A DNA stretch of 43,341 nt from Rhodospirillaceae bacterium (GTDB taxonomy: Bacteria; Pseudomonadota; Gammaproteobacteria; Steroidobacterales; Rariloculaceae). The notes beneath the pieces are model-generated. The model was not told where the DNA came from and did no database searches. It saw nothing but the letters and a program-made list of their open reading frames with translations. Location of the stretch: the NCBI GenBank assembly GCA_002718345.1, contig PBDA01000055.1, positions 1 through 43,341 on the forward strand, read 5' to 3'. Below, piece after piece: positions 34,841 through 43,341 of this stretch. The translations under genes and the position numbers were made by a program. Each line of letters opens with the position of its first letter. The first letter of the stretch is position 1.

Positions 34841-36015
34841 GTTACCGAAAAACATTAGTATTTGTGGTTATTATGTTAAGCGTTGCCTGTTCAACCAATC
34901 AAGATACTAGTGAACCTCCAGCTGAGCTTCAGGCTTTTGAAGAAAAAATAGAGATCCAAAGGGTCTGGCGCGCAAGTGTAGGCGGATCATCAGAGCGTTT
35001 ACGCCTCGGTTTAGCTCCTGCAACTGACGGTGCAAGGATCTATGCAGGCAGTAATGGTGGGCAAGCAGCTGCATTTGATGCAGAAACGGGTGTACGAATA
35101 TGGAGTGTTCAGACCAATCTACAGTTATCTGCTGGCCCAGCGTATGGAAATGATGTTTTGGCTTTTGGCACCAGTGATGGTGATCTTCTGGTATTAGATG
35201 CAAATACTGGCGAAGAAATATGGAGACGTGGGGTAGGGTCAGAGGTGCTTGCGCCACCAGCTATATCTAACAATATTTTAGCTCTGAGAAGTGTTGATGG
35301 AAGATTAAGAGCCTATTCTGCTACTGATGGTAGGGAGCTATGGTCAGTTGAGCAGTCTGTGCCAGCATTAACAATGAGAGGTAATACAGCCCCATCTATA
35401 TCAGGGAATATAGTTGTAACTGGTTTTGATAATGGTCGTTTAGGTTCTTATCAATTAACGAATGGTGACCCCATATGGGAGATCATAGTAGCGGCGCCTA
35501 CTGGTCGGACGGAATTAGAACGTCTTGTTGACATTAGCGCTGGGTTGAAAGTGGTTGGTGGAGAAGTTTATGCCGTGGGCTATCATGGGAGGGCATTGGG
35601 AATAAGTTTAGATAGTGGCCTAGTCACTTGGCAACAGGAGTTTTCAAGCTACTCTGGTCTTGGGGTAGATTTGAATAGTGTCTATATAACAGATGAGTTT
35701 AGTGAAGTGGTTGCTTTAGATCGGGCTGCGGGTACACCAAGATGGCGTCAGAATGCATTGCGATTAAGGGATGTTACGGCTCCTAGCGCTTATGGAAACA
35801 CAATCGTAGTAGGTGACTTTGAAGGTTATCTGCATTGGATTGATCCATCAGATGGAAGCTTTATGGCGCGAGAAAGGTTGGCAAACCGACCAATCTATGC
35901 AGCTCCGCTTGTTGTTGGAACCAATTTGTTTGTTCAGTCTGAAGATGGAACTGTAGCTGCTTATACTGTTGAGACAGAACAAACACAATTCGAGTCCGAG
36001 GATAACTCGGCCTAG
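34837..36015 (+). CDS. bamB: Outer membrane assembly lipoprotein BamB
   Basis: BamB (392 aa) is a lipoprotein of the BAM complex that folds outer-membrane beta-barrels; it forms an eight-bladed propeller with PQQ-type repeats. The signal ends MLSVACST, with the lipidated Cys at about 18 (the lipobox is a weak variant). Repeated blades show the pattern G-x-x-x-A-x-D-x-x-T/S-G-x-x-x-W, for example VLDANTGEEIWRR, AYSATDGRELWSV and ALDRAAGTPRWRQ. It overlaps yfgM by four bases and precedes der by 20 bases. Confidence 0.96.
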   Translation: MSYRKTLVFVVIMLSVACSTNQDTSEPPAELQAFEEKIEIQRVWRASVGGSSERLRLGLAPATDGARIYAGSNGGQAAAFDAETGVRIWSVQTNLQLSAGPAYGNDVLAFGTSDGDLLVLDANTGEEIWRRGVGSEVLAPPAISNNILALRSVDGRLRAYSATDGRELWSVEQSVPALTMRGNTAPSISGNIVVTGFDNGRLGSYQLTNGDPIWEIIVAAPTGRTELERLVDISAGLKVVGGEVYAVGYHGRALGISLDSGLVTWQQEFSSYSGLGVDLNSVYITDEFSEVVALDRAAGTPRWRQNALRLRDVTAPSAYGNTIVVGDFEGYLHWIDPSDGSFMARERLANRPIYAAPLVVGTNLFVQSEDGTVAAYTVETEQTQFESEDNSA

Positions 36016-36035
36016 AATGGTCCAGGTAAAAGATC

Positions 36036-37433
36036 ATGCTTCCTGTTTTGGCCTTGGTGGGTCGACCCAACGTTGGTAAATCCACTTTATTTAATCAACT
36101 TACTGGGTCCCGAGATGCTTTGGTAGCTGATTTTCCTGGTCTAACACGAGACCGACGCTATGGTTTTGGAAATTTTGAGGGCAACTCTTTTATTGTTATA
36201 GATACCGGTGGTTTAGGGGATTCCACTGAGGAGCTCGATTCTCTTGCAGCAAGCCAAGCTCAGATTGCTATGGATGAGGCAGATTATGTGGTATTTGTAG
36301 TGGACCATCGAGATGGGCTCACACCGGCTGATCAAAAAATTGCAGAGCATCTGCGCAGATCTAATAAACTTGTAGCTATCGCAGTTAATAAATCTGAGGG
36401 TTTATCTTCAGAACTCGCGGAGGCAGAGTTTTACGATCTTGGACTAGGTTCTCCAGTTAGCATTGCTGCTTTGCATGGGCATCGTATTAGTTCCTTAATG
36501 CAGAAGGTTCTTTCTCCCGTTATAAGTGATGCAGCAACAGATAAGACAGATAGTGGAATAGAGAGTAACAATGGCCCACATCTGGCTGTAATTGGTAGGC
36601 CAAATGTAGGTAAGTCAACATTGATTAATCGTTTGATAGGAGCTAATCGCCTAGTTACTTCCTCAACTCCGGGGACTACTAGAGATAGTATTCTTGTGCC
36701 GTGTAAACGAGGAGATAGTGAGTTCGTGCTCGTAGATACTGCTGGTATTCGACGAAAGGCTAAAGTTAGTGAGTCTATTGAGAAATTTAGTATCGTACAG
36801 AGCCTAAAGGCTATAGAGAATTCAGGAGTTGTGATCTTTTTGATTGATGCCAGAGAGGGAGTAACTGAGCAGGATCTCAGCCTGATTGGTCTAATAATTC
36901 AACGGGGGCGTGCTTTAACAATTGGTGTTAATAAATGGGACGGTATTGACGCATCACACAGGAGACGGATCGAAGGAGAGGTAGATAGAAAGCTTGAATT
37001 CGCTGGTTTTGCGCGAGTTAATTATATTTCTGCACTCCATGGAAGTGGCATTGACTCAGTGATTAGCTCTGCACTGACTACATATTCGATGGCAGGTAGG
37101 GATTTTTCTACTCCTAGGTTAAATCAGATCTTAGAGCAAGCATTGGAGGCTCATCAACCACCTTTGGTGGGTGGTCGGCGTATACGTTTGCGCTATGTTC
37201 ACCAAGGTGGGCGCCATCCTCAAATATTTATTGTTCATGGTAACCGTACAGAACGTTTGCCGGATCATTATCGAAGGTATTTGCTTAACACCTTTAGGAA
37301 GACCCTTAATTTGGAGGGTGTGCCGATACAACTTAACCTTAAGAGTGGCGACAATCCTTACGCTGGTCGACGCAATGTGTTAACAAGAAGACAACTTAAA
37401 CGAAGGCGTCGCATTATTCGACATGGACGTTAG
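36036..37433 (+). CDS. der: Ribosome assembly GTPase Der (EngA)
   Basis: Double-GTPase (465 aa) required for 50S subunit maturation. Two G domains are present with P-loops GRPNVGKST at about residues 9-17 and 187-195, G3 motifs DTGGLGD and DTAGIRR, and G4 motifs NKSEG and NKWDG, followed by a KH-like C-terminal domain (about 360-440) with RIRLRYVHQGGRHPQIFIV in its core. A basic tail (RRQLKRRRRIIRHGR) ends the protein. It is the last gene of the rlmN-to-der block. Confidence 0.98.
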   Translation: MLPVLALVGRPNVGKSTLFNQLTGSRDALVADFPGLTRDRRYGFGNFEGNSFIVIDTGGLGDSTEELDSLAASQAQIAMDEADYVVFVVDHRDGLTPADQKIAEHLRRSNKLVAIAVNKSEGLSSELAEAEFYDLGLGSPVSIAALHGHRISSLMQKVLSPVISDAATDKTDSGIESNNGPHLAVIGRPNVGKSTLINRLIGANRLVTSSTPGTTRDSILVPCKRGDSEFVLVDTAGIRRKAKVSESIEKFSIVQSLKAIENSGVVIFLIDAREGVTEQDLSLIGLIIQRGRALTIGVNKWDGIDASHRRRIEGEVDRKLEFAGFARVNYISALHGSGIDSVISSALTTYSMAGRDFSTPRLNQILEQALEAHQPPLVGGRRIRLRYVHQGGRHPQIFIVHGNRTERLPDHYRRYLLNTFRKTLNLEGVPIQLNLKSGDNPYAGRRNVLTRRQLKRRRRIIRHGR

Positions 37434-37557
37434 TATTAGGCGAAGAATGCATGATGCAGTTTTGCCCTAATCTAATAACGAGAAGTTAAGAACAATTCAT
37501 TGTAGGGAGGGTACACTTCGAGCCCTCATATTATTTTGATAAAACTGGAAGTATTTA

Positions 37558-38652
37558 GTGGGCACAGCAAAAAAAATAGTAGTTGTAAACGGCAAATTTC
37601 CTATGCACCGTGGTGGTTATTTGTTGAATCCGACTATTGCATTTGAAACTTGGGGAGAATTGTCCTCAAAAGGTGATAATGCTGTTTTGATATTTTCTGG
37701 ATTGTCGCCATCTGCGCACGCAGCATCTTCTGTGGCTGATATGACGCCAGGCTGGTGGGAAGAAATGATAGGGCCTAGCCGACCTATTGATACAAATAGA
37801 TATTTTGTAGTTTGTGTAAACTCCTTAGGGAGTTGCTTTGGTTCAACAGGCCCAGCATCTATAAATCCGGAAACTGGCCGGCAGTATCTTAGTGATTTCC
37901 CAGTTTTATCTCTAGAGGATGTTAGTCGTGGGGGATGGGAGGTTCTTCAGCACCTTGGTATTGAAAGGCTTTACGCAACAGTTGGACCATCTATGGGGGG
38001 TATGTCTGCACTAGGATTTGAGGTTCTTTTTCCAGAGTTGTCTGAAAAATTATTAATAATTTCATCAGCCACTCACTCTTTGCCCTTTGCTACAGCACTT
38101 CGTTCCCTTCAGAGAGAAATGATATGCAGAGACCCTAATTGGTCTGAGGGTAATTATTCGACTGAGATATTTCCTGCTATAGGAATGCGCTTAGCAAGAA
38201 AGCTTGGAATGCTTACCTATAGATCAGCGGATGAGTGGAGTGATAGGTTTGGAAGGAACAAAATTACAGGTGAGCTTTCTAAGAATGGCACAGTAGCACC
38301 ATATTTTGAGATCGAAGAATATCTTGAACATCATGCTGAAAAATTTACAGGGCAGTTTGATCCAAATTGCTACTTATCTTTATCACGAGCCAGTGATTTA
38401 TTTGACCTTGCTGATCATGGCGGTTCAGTAGAAGCTGGTGTGAGTAAAATTAAGGCTTCACACGCTATGGTAGTGGGCGTATCAAGCGATATTTTGTATC
38501 CTCTTCATCAACAAAAAGAATTAGCTGACTTGCTTAATTATGGTCAGCGAGAAGTTGAGTTTGTAGGGCTAACATCAATCCAAGGGCATGATTCTTTCTT
38601 GGTGGATATGGATAGTTTCTGTCCAGTAGTTAGACGGTTTTTTAGTAGTTAG
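37558..38652 (+). CDS. metX: MetX-family O-acyltransferase, likely serine O-succinyltransferase type
   Basis: Alpha/beta-hydrolase acyltransferase (364 aa) that activates the hydroxyl of homoserine or serine for sulfur assimilation. The catalytic triad is visible: Ser145 in TVGPSMGGMSAL, Asp311 in SSDILYPLHQQ and His344 in IQGHDSFLVD. From memory, segments GLSPSAHAA, NSLGSCFGSTGPASINP and RSLQREMICRDPNW resemble the Xanthomonas protein assigned as serine O-succinyltransferase rather than classic homoserine acyltransferases, so O-succinylserine for cysteine synthesis is the favoured role. The start is GTG 37558 with GGAAG six bases upstream. The preceding 124-base gap holds a GAGGG/CCCTC hairpin without a clear function. 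Confidence 0.85.
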   Translation: MGTAKKIVVVNGKFPMHRGGYLLNPTIAFETWGELSSKGDNAVLIFSGLSPSAHAASSVADMTPGWWEEMIGPSRPIDTNRYFVVCVNSLGSCFGSTGPASINPETGRQYLSDFPVLSLEDVSRGGWEVLQHLGIERLYATVGPSMGGMSALGFEVLFPELSEKLLIISSATHSLPFATALRSLQREMICRDPNWSEGNYSTEIFPAIGMRLARKLGMLTYRSADEWSDRFGRNKITGELSKNGTVAPYFEIEEYLEHHAEKFTGQFDPNCYLSLSRASDLFDLADHGGSVEAGVSKIKASHAMVVGVSSDILYPLHQQKELADLLNYGQREVEFVGLTSIQGHDSFLVDMDSFCPVVRRFFSS

Positions 38653-40034
38653 TCTGTTTTTTTGTTTACTCGAACTTCAGTGACTATTGCAGAAAGCTCG
38701 CCGCTAGATAGTCGCAAATCAATGTTGGTTCCCTGAGGGATTGTACTAGCGTCTTTAATAACCTTTTTATTTGAATCAGTGGCTATTGCATAACCTCTTT
38801 CAAGTGTAGCTAGTGGGCTAACTGATTGGAGCATCCGTGCACAAAGTTTTAGTCTATTTTGTCGTAACTGCAAAATGTCTTTGATTCTGTTTTCAAGATT
38901 ATTTTTATCGTATTTGAGACGGTCTAAGAGATTCGTGATGAGATGCTCTGGTGAAACGCCTAGCAGGTTTGCTCTAATCTGCGCTAAACGTGAGTTAGAT
39001 TCCGCAAGAGAGTATTCGAGACTTATACGGATTCTATGTACCAATTCATCTAGTTTTTGACTAGATTGGTTAAGTTGTGTTCCAGGGTGATTCTGATGTA
39101 GCCGGTGGACCACATTCCCTATATGGTTTTTTGTAGTATTCAGTTGTTGAGCAATAGCCCTTGATGATCGCTCCTTTATTTTAGATATTAGGTTTAACCA
39201 ATGAGCCATATCTGGTACGGCAAGTTCCGCCGCTCCAGATGGGGTAGGCGCTCTTATATCGGCTACAAAGTCCGCAATTGTGAAATCAGTTTCATGTCCA
39301 ATTCCTACGATAATTGGGATTTTTACTGCTGCAATCGCTCGGGCCACAATTTCCTCATTAAAGGACCATAAGTCCTCTAGAGAACCACCACCACGAGCTA
39401 GAATTAGGAGGTCACATTCTTTGCGCTGGGTTGCTAAGTTCAAGGCGTTACATATTTCTTCGGGAGAGTTAGTTCCTTGTACAGCTGCTGGATACAAAAG
39501 GACGGGAACAGCTGGGAATCGTCTTGCAAGAATGCTTAATATATCTCGAATTGCCGCACCACTTGGTGAAGTGATTATACCAATTTGCCTAGGGAGGGGC
39601 GGTGGAGTTTGTTTTCTGTCTTGGTCAAAAAGACCTTCTGAGGCTAGTTTTTTCTTAAGCTCTTCAAATTTACGTCGTAAAAGACCCTCTCCCGACTCTT
39701 CTAAATAGTCGACTACGAGCTGAAATTCCCCTCTAGCTTCATAAAGCCCCAAGCGTCCTCGGGCGAGGACTTGCTGTCCATTTTCTAGTGAAAATTTAGT
39801 TGTGCGATTATTTTGTCGAAACATAGCGCATCTAAGCTGCGCATTTTTATCTTTTATGCTCCAATAAAGGTGACCGGATGCTGGTCTGGCTAGGTTAGAT
39901 ATCTCACCTTCTACCCATACCGTACCAAAGTGCTCTTCTATAAGACGGCGAGCCTCTCGGTTAAGCGAGGAAACAGAATGGACCTCACGCGGCTGAGATA
40001 ATGGAAATTCTGATTTTCTGTCACTAAATTCCAT
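38649..40034 (-). CDS. xseA: Exodeoxyribonuclease VII large subunit
   Basis: Catalytic subunit (461 aa from ATG 40034) of ExoVII, which degrades single-stranded DNA from both ends. The frame is open further upstream into the guaB leader, but [12 protein letters not shown] is the natural start. The N-terminal OB-fold contains [20 protein letters not shown]; the catalytic core has [36 protein letters not shown] and [20 protein letters not shown]; the C-terminal half is coiled coil. Its end overlaps the 3' end of the convergent metX gene by four bases. It diverges from guaB, a common arrangement in gammaproteobacteria. Confidence 0.97.
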   Translation of the reverse strand: MEFSDRKSEFPLSQPREVHSVSSLNREARRLIEEHFGTVWVEGEISNLARPASGHLYWSIKDKNAQLRCAMFRQNNRTTKFSLENGQQVLARGRLGLYEARGEFQLVVDYLEESGEGLLRRKFEELKKKLASEGLFDQDRKQTPPPLPRQIGIITSPSGAAIRDILSILARRFPAVPVLLYPAAVQGTNSPEEICNALNLATQRKECDLLILARGGGSLEDLWSFNEEIVARAIAAVKIPIIVGIGHETDFTIADFVADIRAPTPSGAAELAVPDMAHWLNLISKIKERSSRAIAQQLNTTKNHIGNVVHRLHQNHPGTQLNQSSQKLDELVHRIRISLEYSLAESNSRLAQIRANLLGVSPEHLITNLLDRLKYDKNNLENRIKDILQLRQNRLKLCARMLQSVSPLATLERGYAIATDSNKKVIKDASTIPQGTNIDLRLSSGELSAIVTEVRVNKKTD

Positions 40035-40076
40035 AATGTTGAGTATACGGTAGTCTATATAAAGATGATTAGGGCG

Positions 40077-40105
40077 TTTACCCTGAATTGCGAGGAGCGT
40101 AGAAT
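40077..40105 (+). promoter_or_regulatory. Probable guaBA promoter with GC-rich discriminator
   Basis: TTTACC (40077-40082) and TAGAAT (40100-40105) are spaced by exactly 17 bases. The sequence after the -10, CCCGCGTC, is strikingly GC-rich in an otherwise AT-rich gap; GC-rich discriminators are known to make promoters growth-rate and ppGpp sensitive, as at guaBA in E. coli. It lies 34 bases before the guaB ATG. Confidence 0.55.
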
Positions 40106-40139
40106 CCCGCGTCAACATGTAAAAGGTGAGGTAGGAGAT

Positions 40140-41606
40140 ATGCGGATTATCCATGAAGCGCTCACCTTTGATGACGTCTTGCTACAACCCGCTTACTCGG
40201 AAATATTGCCTAGGGAGGTAGCTCTTACGACGCATCTCACTTCTTCACTCCCGCTAAATATCCCAATTATTTCAGCAGCAATGGATTCTGTAACAGAAGC
40301 AAGGCTGGCAATAACTCTTGCGCAAGAAGGTGGTTTAGGGGTGATTCATAAGAACCTCTCTCCCGAGGAACAAGCAAATCAGGTTTTGCGCGTAAAAAAG
40401 TATGAAAGTGGAGTCATTAGTGACCCGATCACGGTGGAGCCCGAGACTTCGATAAGTGCAGTGATTGAGCTAACTCAAGCAAATTCTATTTCTGGCGTTC
40501 CAGTAGTAGAAGGTGAAGATCTAGTTGGGATTGTGACTAATCGTGATTTACGTTTTGAGACCAAGCTAGATGCGCCTGTTTCTTCAGTTATGACAGTGCG
40601 AAATAAATTAGTAACAGTTAGAGAGAATGCAGATGAAGATGAGGTAATGACATTATTACATCGGCATCGTATTGAGAAAGTTCTTGTAGTAGATGATGAT
40701 TTTCGTTTGCGTGGAATGATTACTGCTAAAGATTTTCAGAAAGCAACAGACTTTCCGCTCGCATCTAAGGATGATTTAGGTGCGCTTAGGGTTGGCGCAG
40801 CAGTTGGTGCTGGAGGAGATACGGAGTCAAGAGTCGCCAGTCTGGTTGATGCAGGAGTTGATGTGTTGGTCGTCGATACAGCACATGGGCATACGAAAAG
40901 TGTTTTGGAGCGAATTACTCAAATTAAAGCTGACTTTCCTGAACTGCCTTTAGTCGCCGGAAATATTGTAACTGGTGAGGCAGCTTTAGCACTTGTAAAA
41001 GCAGGCGCAGATGCAGTTAAAGTAGGAATTGGACCTGGGTCCATTTGTACTACTCGTGTAATTGCAGGTGTTGGTGTGCCCCAGATAACAGCTATTTCAG
41101 AAGTTTCGAAGGCACTGGCTGATACCTCAGTTCCTATTATTTCGGATGGAGGTATTCGTTATTCAGGCGATATTGCAAAGGCAATTGCAGCTGGGGCTCA
41201 TTGTGTGATGATTGGTAGCCTATTTGCTGGAACAGAAGAATCTCCAGGTGATGTTGAGCTTTTTCAAGGCCGTTCTTATAAGTCCTATCGAGGAATGGGG
41301 TCGATTGGAGCAATGACACAACAGCACGGTTCCTCAGATCGGTATTTTCAGGATGCAAATGAAGAGCTAGAAAAATTGGTGCCTGAAGGAATTGAGGGGC
41401 GTGTGCCCTATAAAGGAAATCTCGTTGCCATAGTGCAGCAGTTAGTAGGGGGTGTGCGTGCTGCCATGGGGTATACAGGTTGCGAAAACATCAATGCTTT
41501 GCGTACACGTGCCTGTTTTGTTCGGATAACAGGCGCTGGGCAGAGGGAAAGCCATGTACATGATGTGACCATTACTAAGGAACCCCCCAACTATAGGACG
41601 GAGTGA
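40140..41606 (+). CDS. guaB: Inosine-5'-monophosphate dehydrogenase
   Basis: IMPDH (488 aa) oxidises IMP to XMP with NAD, the first committed step to GMP. ATG 40140 has a GGAG site and gives the typical start [18 protein letters not shown]; the frame upstream is non-conserved. The barrel is interrupted by two CBS domains (about residues 95-205). The catalytic Cys303 lies in [15 protein letters not shown] and the flap includes [10 protein letters not shown]. guaA follows after six bases. Confidence 0.98.
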   Translation: MRIIHEALTFDDVLLQPAYSEILPREVALTTHLTSSLPLNIPIISAAMDSVTEARLAITLAQEGGLGVIHKNLSPEEQANQVLRVKKYESGVISDPITVEPETSISAVIELTQANSISGVPVVEGEDLVGIVTNRDLRFETKLDAPVSSVMTVRNKLVTVRENADEDEVMTLLHRHRIEKVLVVDDDFRLRGMITAKDFQKATDFPLASKDDLGALRVGAAVGAGGDTESRVASLVDAGVDVLVVDTAHGHTKSVLERITQIKADFPELPLVAGNIVTGEAALALVKAGADAVKVGIGPGSICTTRVIAGVGVPQITAISEVSKALADTSVPIISDGGIRYSGDIAKAIAAGAHCVMIGSLFAGTEESPGDVELFQGRSYKSYRGMGSIGAMTQQHGSSDRYFQDANEELEKLVPEGIEGRVPYKGNLVAIVQQLVGGVRAAMGYTGCENINALRTRACFVRITGAGQRESHVHDVTITKEPPNYRTE

Positions 41607-41612
41607 GAACGA

Positions 41613-43193
41613 GTGGTTTCAAAAACTCGCTCATGTGATGTGGTAGCTTCAGATAGCTCACGTATCCTGATACTCGATTACGGCTCTCAATACACTCAAC
41701 TTATTGCTCGTCGAGTTCGTGAGGCGGGCGTCTACAGCGAAATTCACCCCTACGATATACCTACTGAGTTCATTGCTGACTTTGGTGCATCTGGAATAAT
41801 TCTATCAGGCGGACCTGAATCAGTTGCAGGTGAAGATGCCCCAGGAGTCAGCGAAGCTGTTGTTAATTCTGGTGTCCCTTTGCTCGGAATTTGCTATGGC
41901 ATGCAGGCACTAGCGGCAAAGCTTGGTGGTGAGGTAAAGGCTTCAACTCACCGTGAGTTTGGTTATGCTGAAGTAACTTTAATTGGAGAGGACCCATTGC
42001 TGGGGGGGATAGCTGATGGCCAACTTAAGGTCTGGATGAGTCATGGGGACCGTGTAGAAGTCCTGCCAGAAGGTTTCGAAAAAATAGCTGCTTCAGATAA
42101 TGCTCCACTAGCAGGGATGGCTAATCTACAAAGGCATATTTATGGAGTTCAGTTCCACCCTGAAGTAACGCACACTGAGAATGGCCAGCAAATTCTTGAG
42201 CACTTTGTCCATGATATTTGTGGTTGTCCCGGATATTGGACTCCAAAAAACATTATCAATGAACATATTGAGCGTATTCGTGAAACAGTAGGTAAGGAAC
42301 ATGTTTTGCTTGGTCTATCAGGTGGCGTGGATTCATCAGTAGTTGCGGCCTTGTTGCATTCTGCTATTGGTGATCAGTTGATTTGTGTTTTTGTTGATAA
42401 TGGTCTCTTGCGCTTGAATGAAGGAGATCAAGTGATGGAGACATTTGCAGAGCATCTGGGTGTAAATGTGATCCGCGTTAATGCTGAAGATAAGTTTATT
42501 GATGCTCTTAGGGGGGAAGGTGACCCTGAGATTAAACGTAAAATTATTGGACGAACGTTTATTGAGGTATTTGAAGAGCAAGCTAAATTGCTTAAAGGTG
42601 TGCATTGGCTTGCTCAGGGAACAATCTACCCTGATGTTATAGAGTCTGCTGGAGCTTCAACCGGAAAAGCCCATGTAATTAAATCGCACCATAATGTGGG
42701 TGGTTTGCCAGAGACAATGCATCTTAAGCTTATTGAACCTCTTCGAGACCTTTTTAAGGATGAGGTACGAAAAATTGGTATTGAACTTGGACTTTCTAAT
42801 CAATTGGTTGGGCGTCACCCCTTTCCCGGGCCTGGCCTAGGAGTGCGTATACTTGGTCTGGTGGAAAAACAATATGCTGATCTTCTACGAAGAGCAGATG
42901 ATATCTTCATTAGTGAACTGCGTAATTATAATCTCTATGACCAAGTCAGCCAGGCCTTCGCTGTTTTTCTGCCTGTAAAGTCGGTAGGAGTTATGGGAGA
43001 TGGTCGTCGTTACGATTTTGTAATAGCACTTAGAGCCGTTGAAAGCGTAGATTTTATGACAGCGCGTTGGGCTCATCTGCCATATGATTTCCTTGATCAT
43101 GTTTCAAGGCGGATCATCAATGAAATTGAAGGGATTTCTCGTGTTACATACGATATTTCTGGCAAACCTCCTGCTACTATCGAGTGGGAGTGA
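41613..43193 (+). CDS. guaA: GMP synthase (glutamine-hydrolysing)
   Basis: GuaA (526 aa) converts XMP to GMP. The start is GTG 41613 with GGAG about ten bases upstream. The glutaminase domain has [18 protein letters not shown], the nucleophilic Cys94 in [10 protein letters not shown] and the His/Glu pair in [11 protein letters not shown] (about 180). The ATP-pyrophosphatase domain has the P-loop [14 protein letters not shown] (about 234) and the dimerisation domain ends with the universally conserved PATIEWE. The last 18 bases, coding TIEWE-stop, are repeated 135 bases downstream; the 3' end of guaA is a known integration target of genomic islands. Confidence 0.98.
   Translation: MVSKTRSCDVVASDSSRILILDYGSQYTQLIARRVREAGVYSEIHPYDIPTEFIADFGASGIILSGGPESVAGEDAPGVSEAVVNSGVPLLGICYGMQALAAKLGGEVKASTHREFGYAEVTLIGEDPLLGGIADGQLKVWMSHGDRVEVLPEGFEKIAASDNAPLAGMANLQRHIYGVQFHPEVTHTENGQQILEHFVHDICGCPGYWTPKNIINEHIERIRETVGKEHVLLGLSGGVDSSVVAALLHSAIGDQLICVFVDNGLLRLNEGDQVMETFAEHLGVNVIRVNAEDKFIDALRGEGDPEIKRKIIGRTFIEVFEEQAKLLKGVHWLAQGTIYPDVIESAGASTGKAHVIKSHHNVGGLPETMHLKLIEPLRDLFKDEVRKIGIELGLSNQLVGRHPFPGPGLGVRILGLVEKQYADLLRRADDIFISELRNYNLYDQVSQAFAVFLPVKSVGVMGDGRRYDFVIALRAVESVDFMTARWAHLPYDFLDHVSRRIINEIEGISRVTYDISGKPPATIEWE
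43176..43193 (+). other. Putative attachment site copy 1 (guaA 3' end)
   Basis: The last five codons and stop of guaA (ACTATCGAGTGGGAGTGA). It matches 43311-43328 at 15 of 18 positions, including the uninterrupted GAGTGGGA core. Islands that integrate into guaA recombine at this end and recreate the reading frame. Confidence 0.65.
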
Positions 43194-43200
43194 AAAATAT

Positions 43201-43295
43201 CTCTGAAACCCTTATTCTTATAGGGTTTTCGTTTGACAAAGTGGCAAAAACACAAAATGGCACTCGGAAACACAGTCACAGTAAGGGTTTCAGAG
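43201..43295. repeat. 14-base perfect inverted repeat flanking short direct repeats
   Basis: CTCTGAAACCCTTA (43201-43214) and TAAGGGTTTCAGAG (43282-43295) are perfect reverse complements. Between them, ACAAAGTGGCA (43236-43246) and ACAAAATGGCA (43252-43262) form an 11-base direct repeat with one mismatch, spaced by 16 bases. The layout resembles binding sites of a recombinase or accessory factor, though no protein is encoded in this short stretch. Confidence 0.7.
43206..43229 (+). terminator. Possible guaA transcription terminator
   Basis: AAACCCT (43206-43212) can pair with AGGGTTT (43222-43228) around a nine-base loop, ending in a short T run. It lies 12 bases after the guaA stop. The stem is AT-rich and the T run short, so it is a weak candidate; its left arm also belongs to the larger inverted repeat. 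Confidence 0.4.
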
Positions 43296-43310
43296 GTTGT
43301 GTTTTGTGCA

Positions 43311-43328
43311 ACTATTGAGTGGGAATAA
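43311..43328 (+). other. Putative attachment site copy 2 (displaced guaA 3' end)
   Basis: ACTATTGAGTGGGAATAA encodes Thr-Ile-Glu-Trp-Glu-stop, like the guaA end, but with synonymous third-base changes and TAA in place of TGA. The preceding GCA also gives Ala, as in guaA. No open gene is attached to it upstream, so it is a detached copy of a guaA 3' end, as left by integration of an element. Confidence 0.65.
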
Positions 43329-43341
43329 TTTTAAATTTAAA

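Noticed and set aside
37434-37557. Possible SAM riboswitch upstream of the MetX-family gene
   Set aside because: Only a 5-base GAGGG/CCCTC stem is visible; I could not match a SAM-I, SAM-II or SAM-IV core, and a serine acyltransferase would not need it.

Overview
The window looks like a chromosomal piece of an uncultured, AT-leaning gammaproteobacterium, probably marine and oligotrophic. The evidence is the gene order of the right half (queA-tgt-yajC-secDF-suhB-trmJ-isc-like-ndk-rlmN-rodZ-hisS-yfgM-bamB-der ... xseA/guaBA), which from memory closely follows the Pseudomonas order, plus RodZ, YfgM, BamB and Der of gammaproteobacterial type. Genus cannot be assigned from sequence reading alone.

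Positions 1-18.7 kb form an accessory, catabolic-looking region. It holds an M20 metallopeptidase cut by the window edge, two RidA-fold proteins, four DUF6152 proteins, a DctPQM TRAP transporter, a Tat-exported thiamine-diphosphate enzyme coupled to a di-heme cytochrome c, an ABM-fold protein, a zinc-ribbon/DUF2272 pair, and a run of exported proteins (HpcH/HpaI aldolase, NIPSNAP, DUF6282 metallohydrolase, peroxiredoxin, DUF3313-like, alpha/beta hydrolase). Enzymes that are cytosolic in most bacteria carry Sec or Tat signals here, so the locus may do small-molecule chemistry in the periplasm. The four DUF6152 proteins would begin with His-His after signal-peptide cleavage, which suggests a metal site.

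Positions 18.7-21.3 kb hold a tRNA-Leu(CAA) gene and an envelope-stress-like module: an ECF sigma factor with a plausible autoregulated promoter, a membrane-anchored putative anti-sigma protein, and a secreted two-PDZ protein, closed by a clear terminator.

Positions 21.3-43.2 kb are housekeeping genes: queuosine synthesis (queA, tgt), protein export (yajC, secD, secF), suhB, trmJ, an eroded isc-like cluster (cysteine desulfurase, a scaffold lacking two of three cluster-ligand cysteines, an intact IscA), ndk, rlmN, rodZ, hisS, yfgM, bamB, der, a MetX-family acyltransferase resembling serine O-succinyltransferases, xseA, and guaB-guaA. Compared with the remembered Pseudomonas order, cysE, iscR, hscBA, fdx, iscX, pilF and ispG are absent here.

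The last 150 bases after guaA carry a second copy of the guaA 3' end that encodes the same Thr-Ile-Glu-Trp-Glu-stop in different codons, with inverted and direct repeats between the copies. This is the signature of a guaA-targeting integrative element or its remnant; the element body, if any, lies beyond the window.
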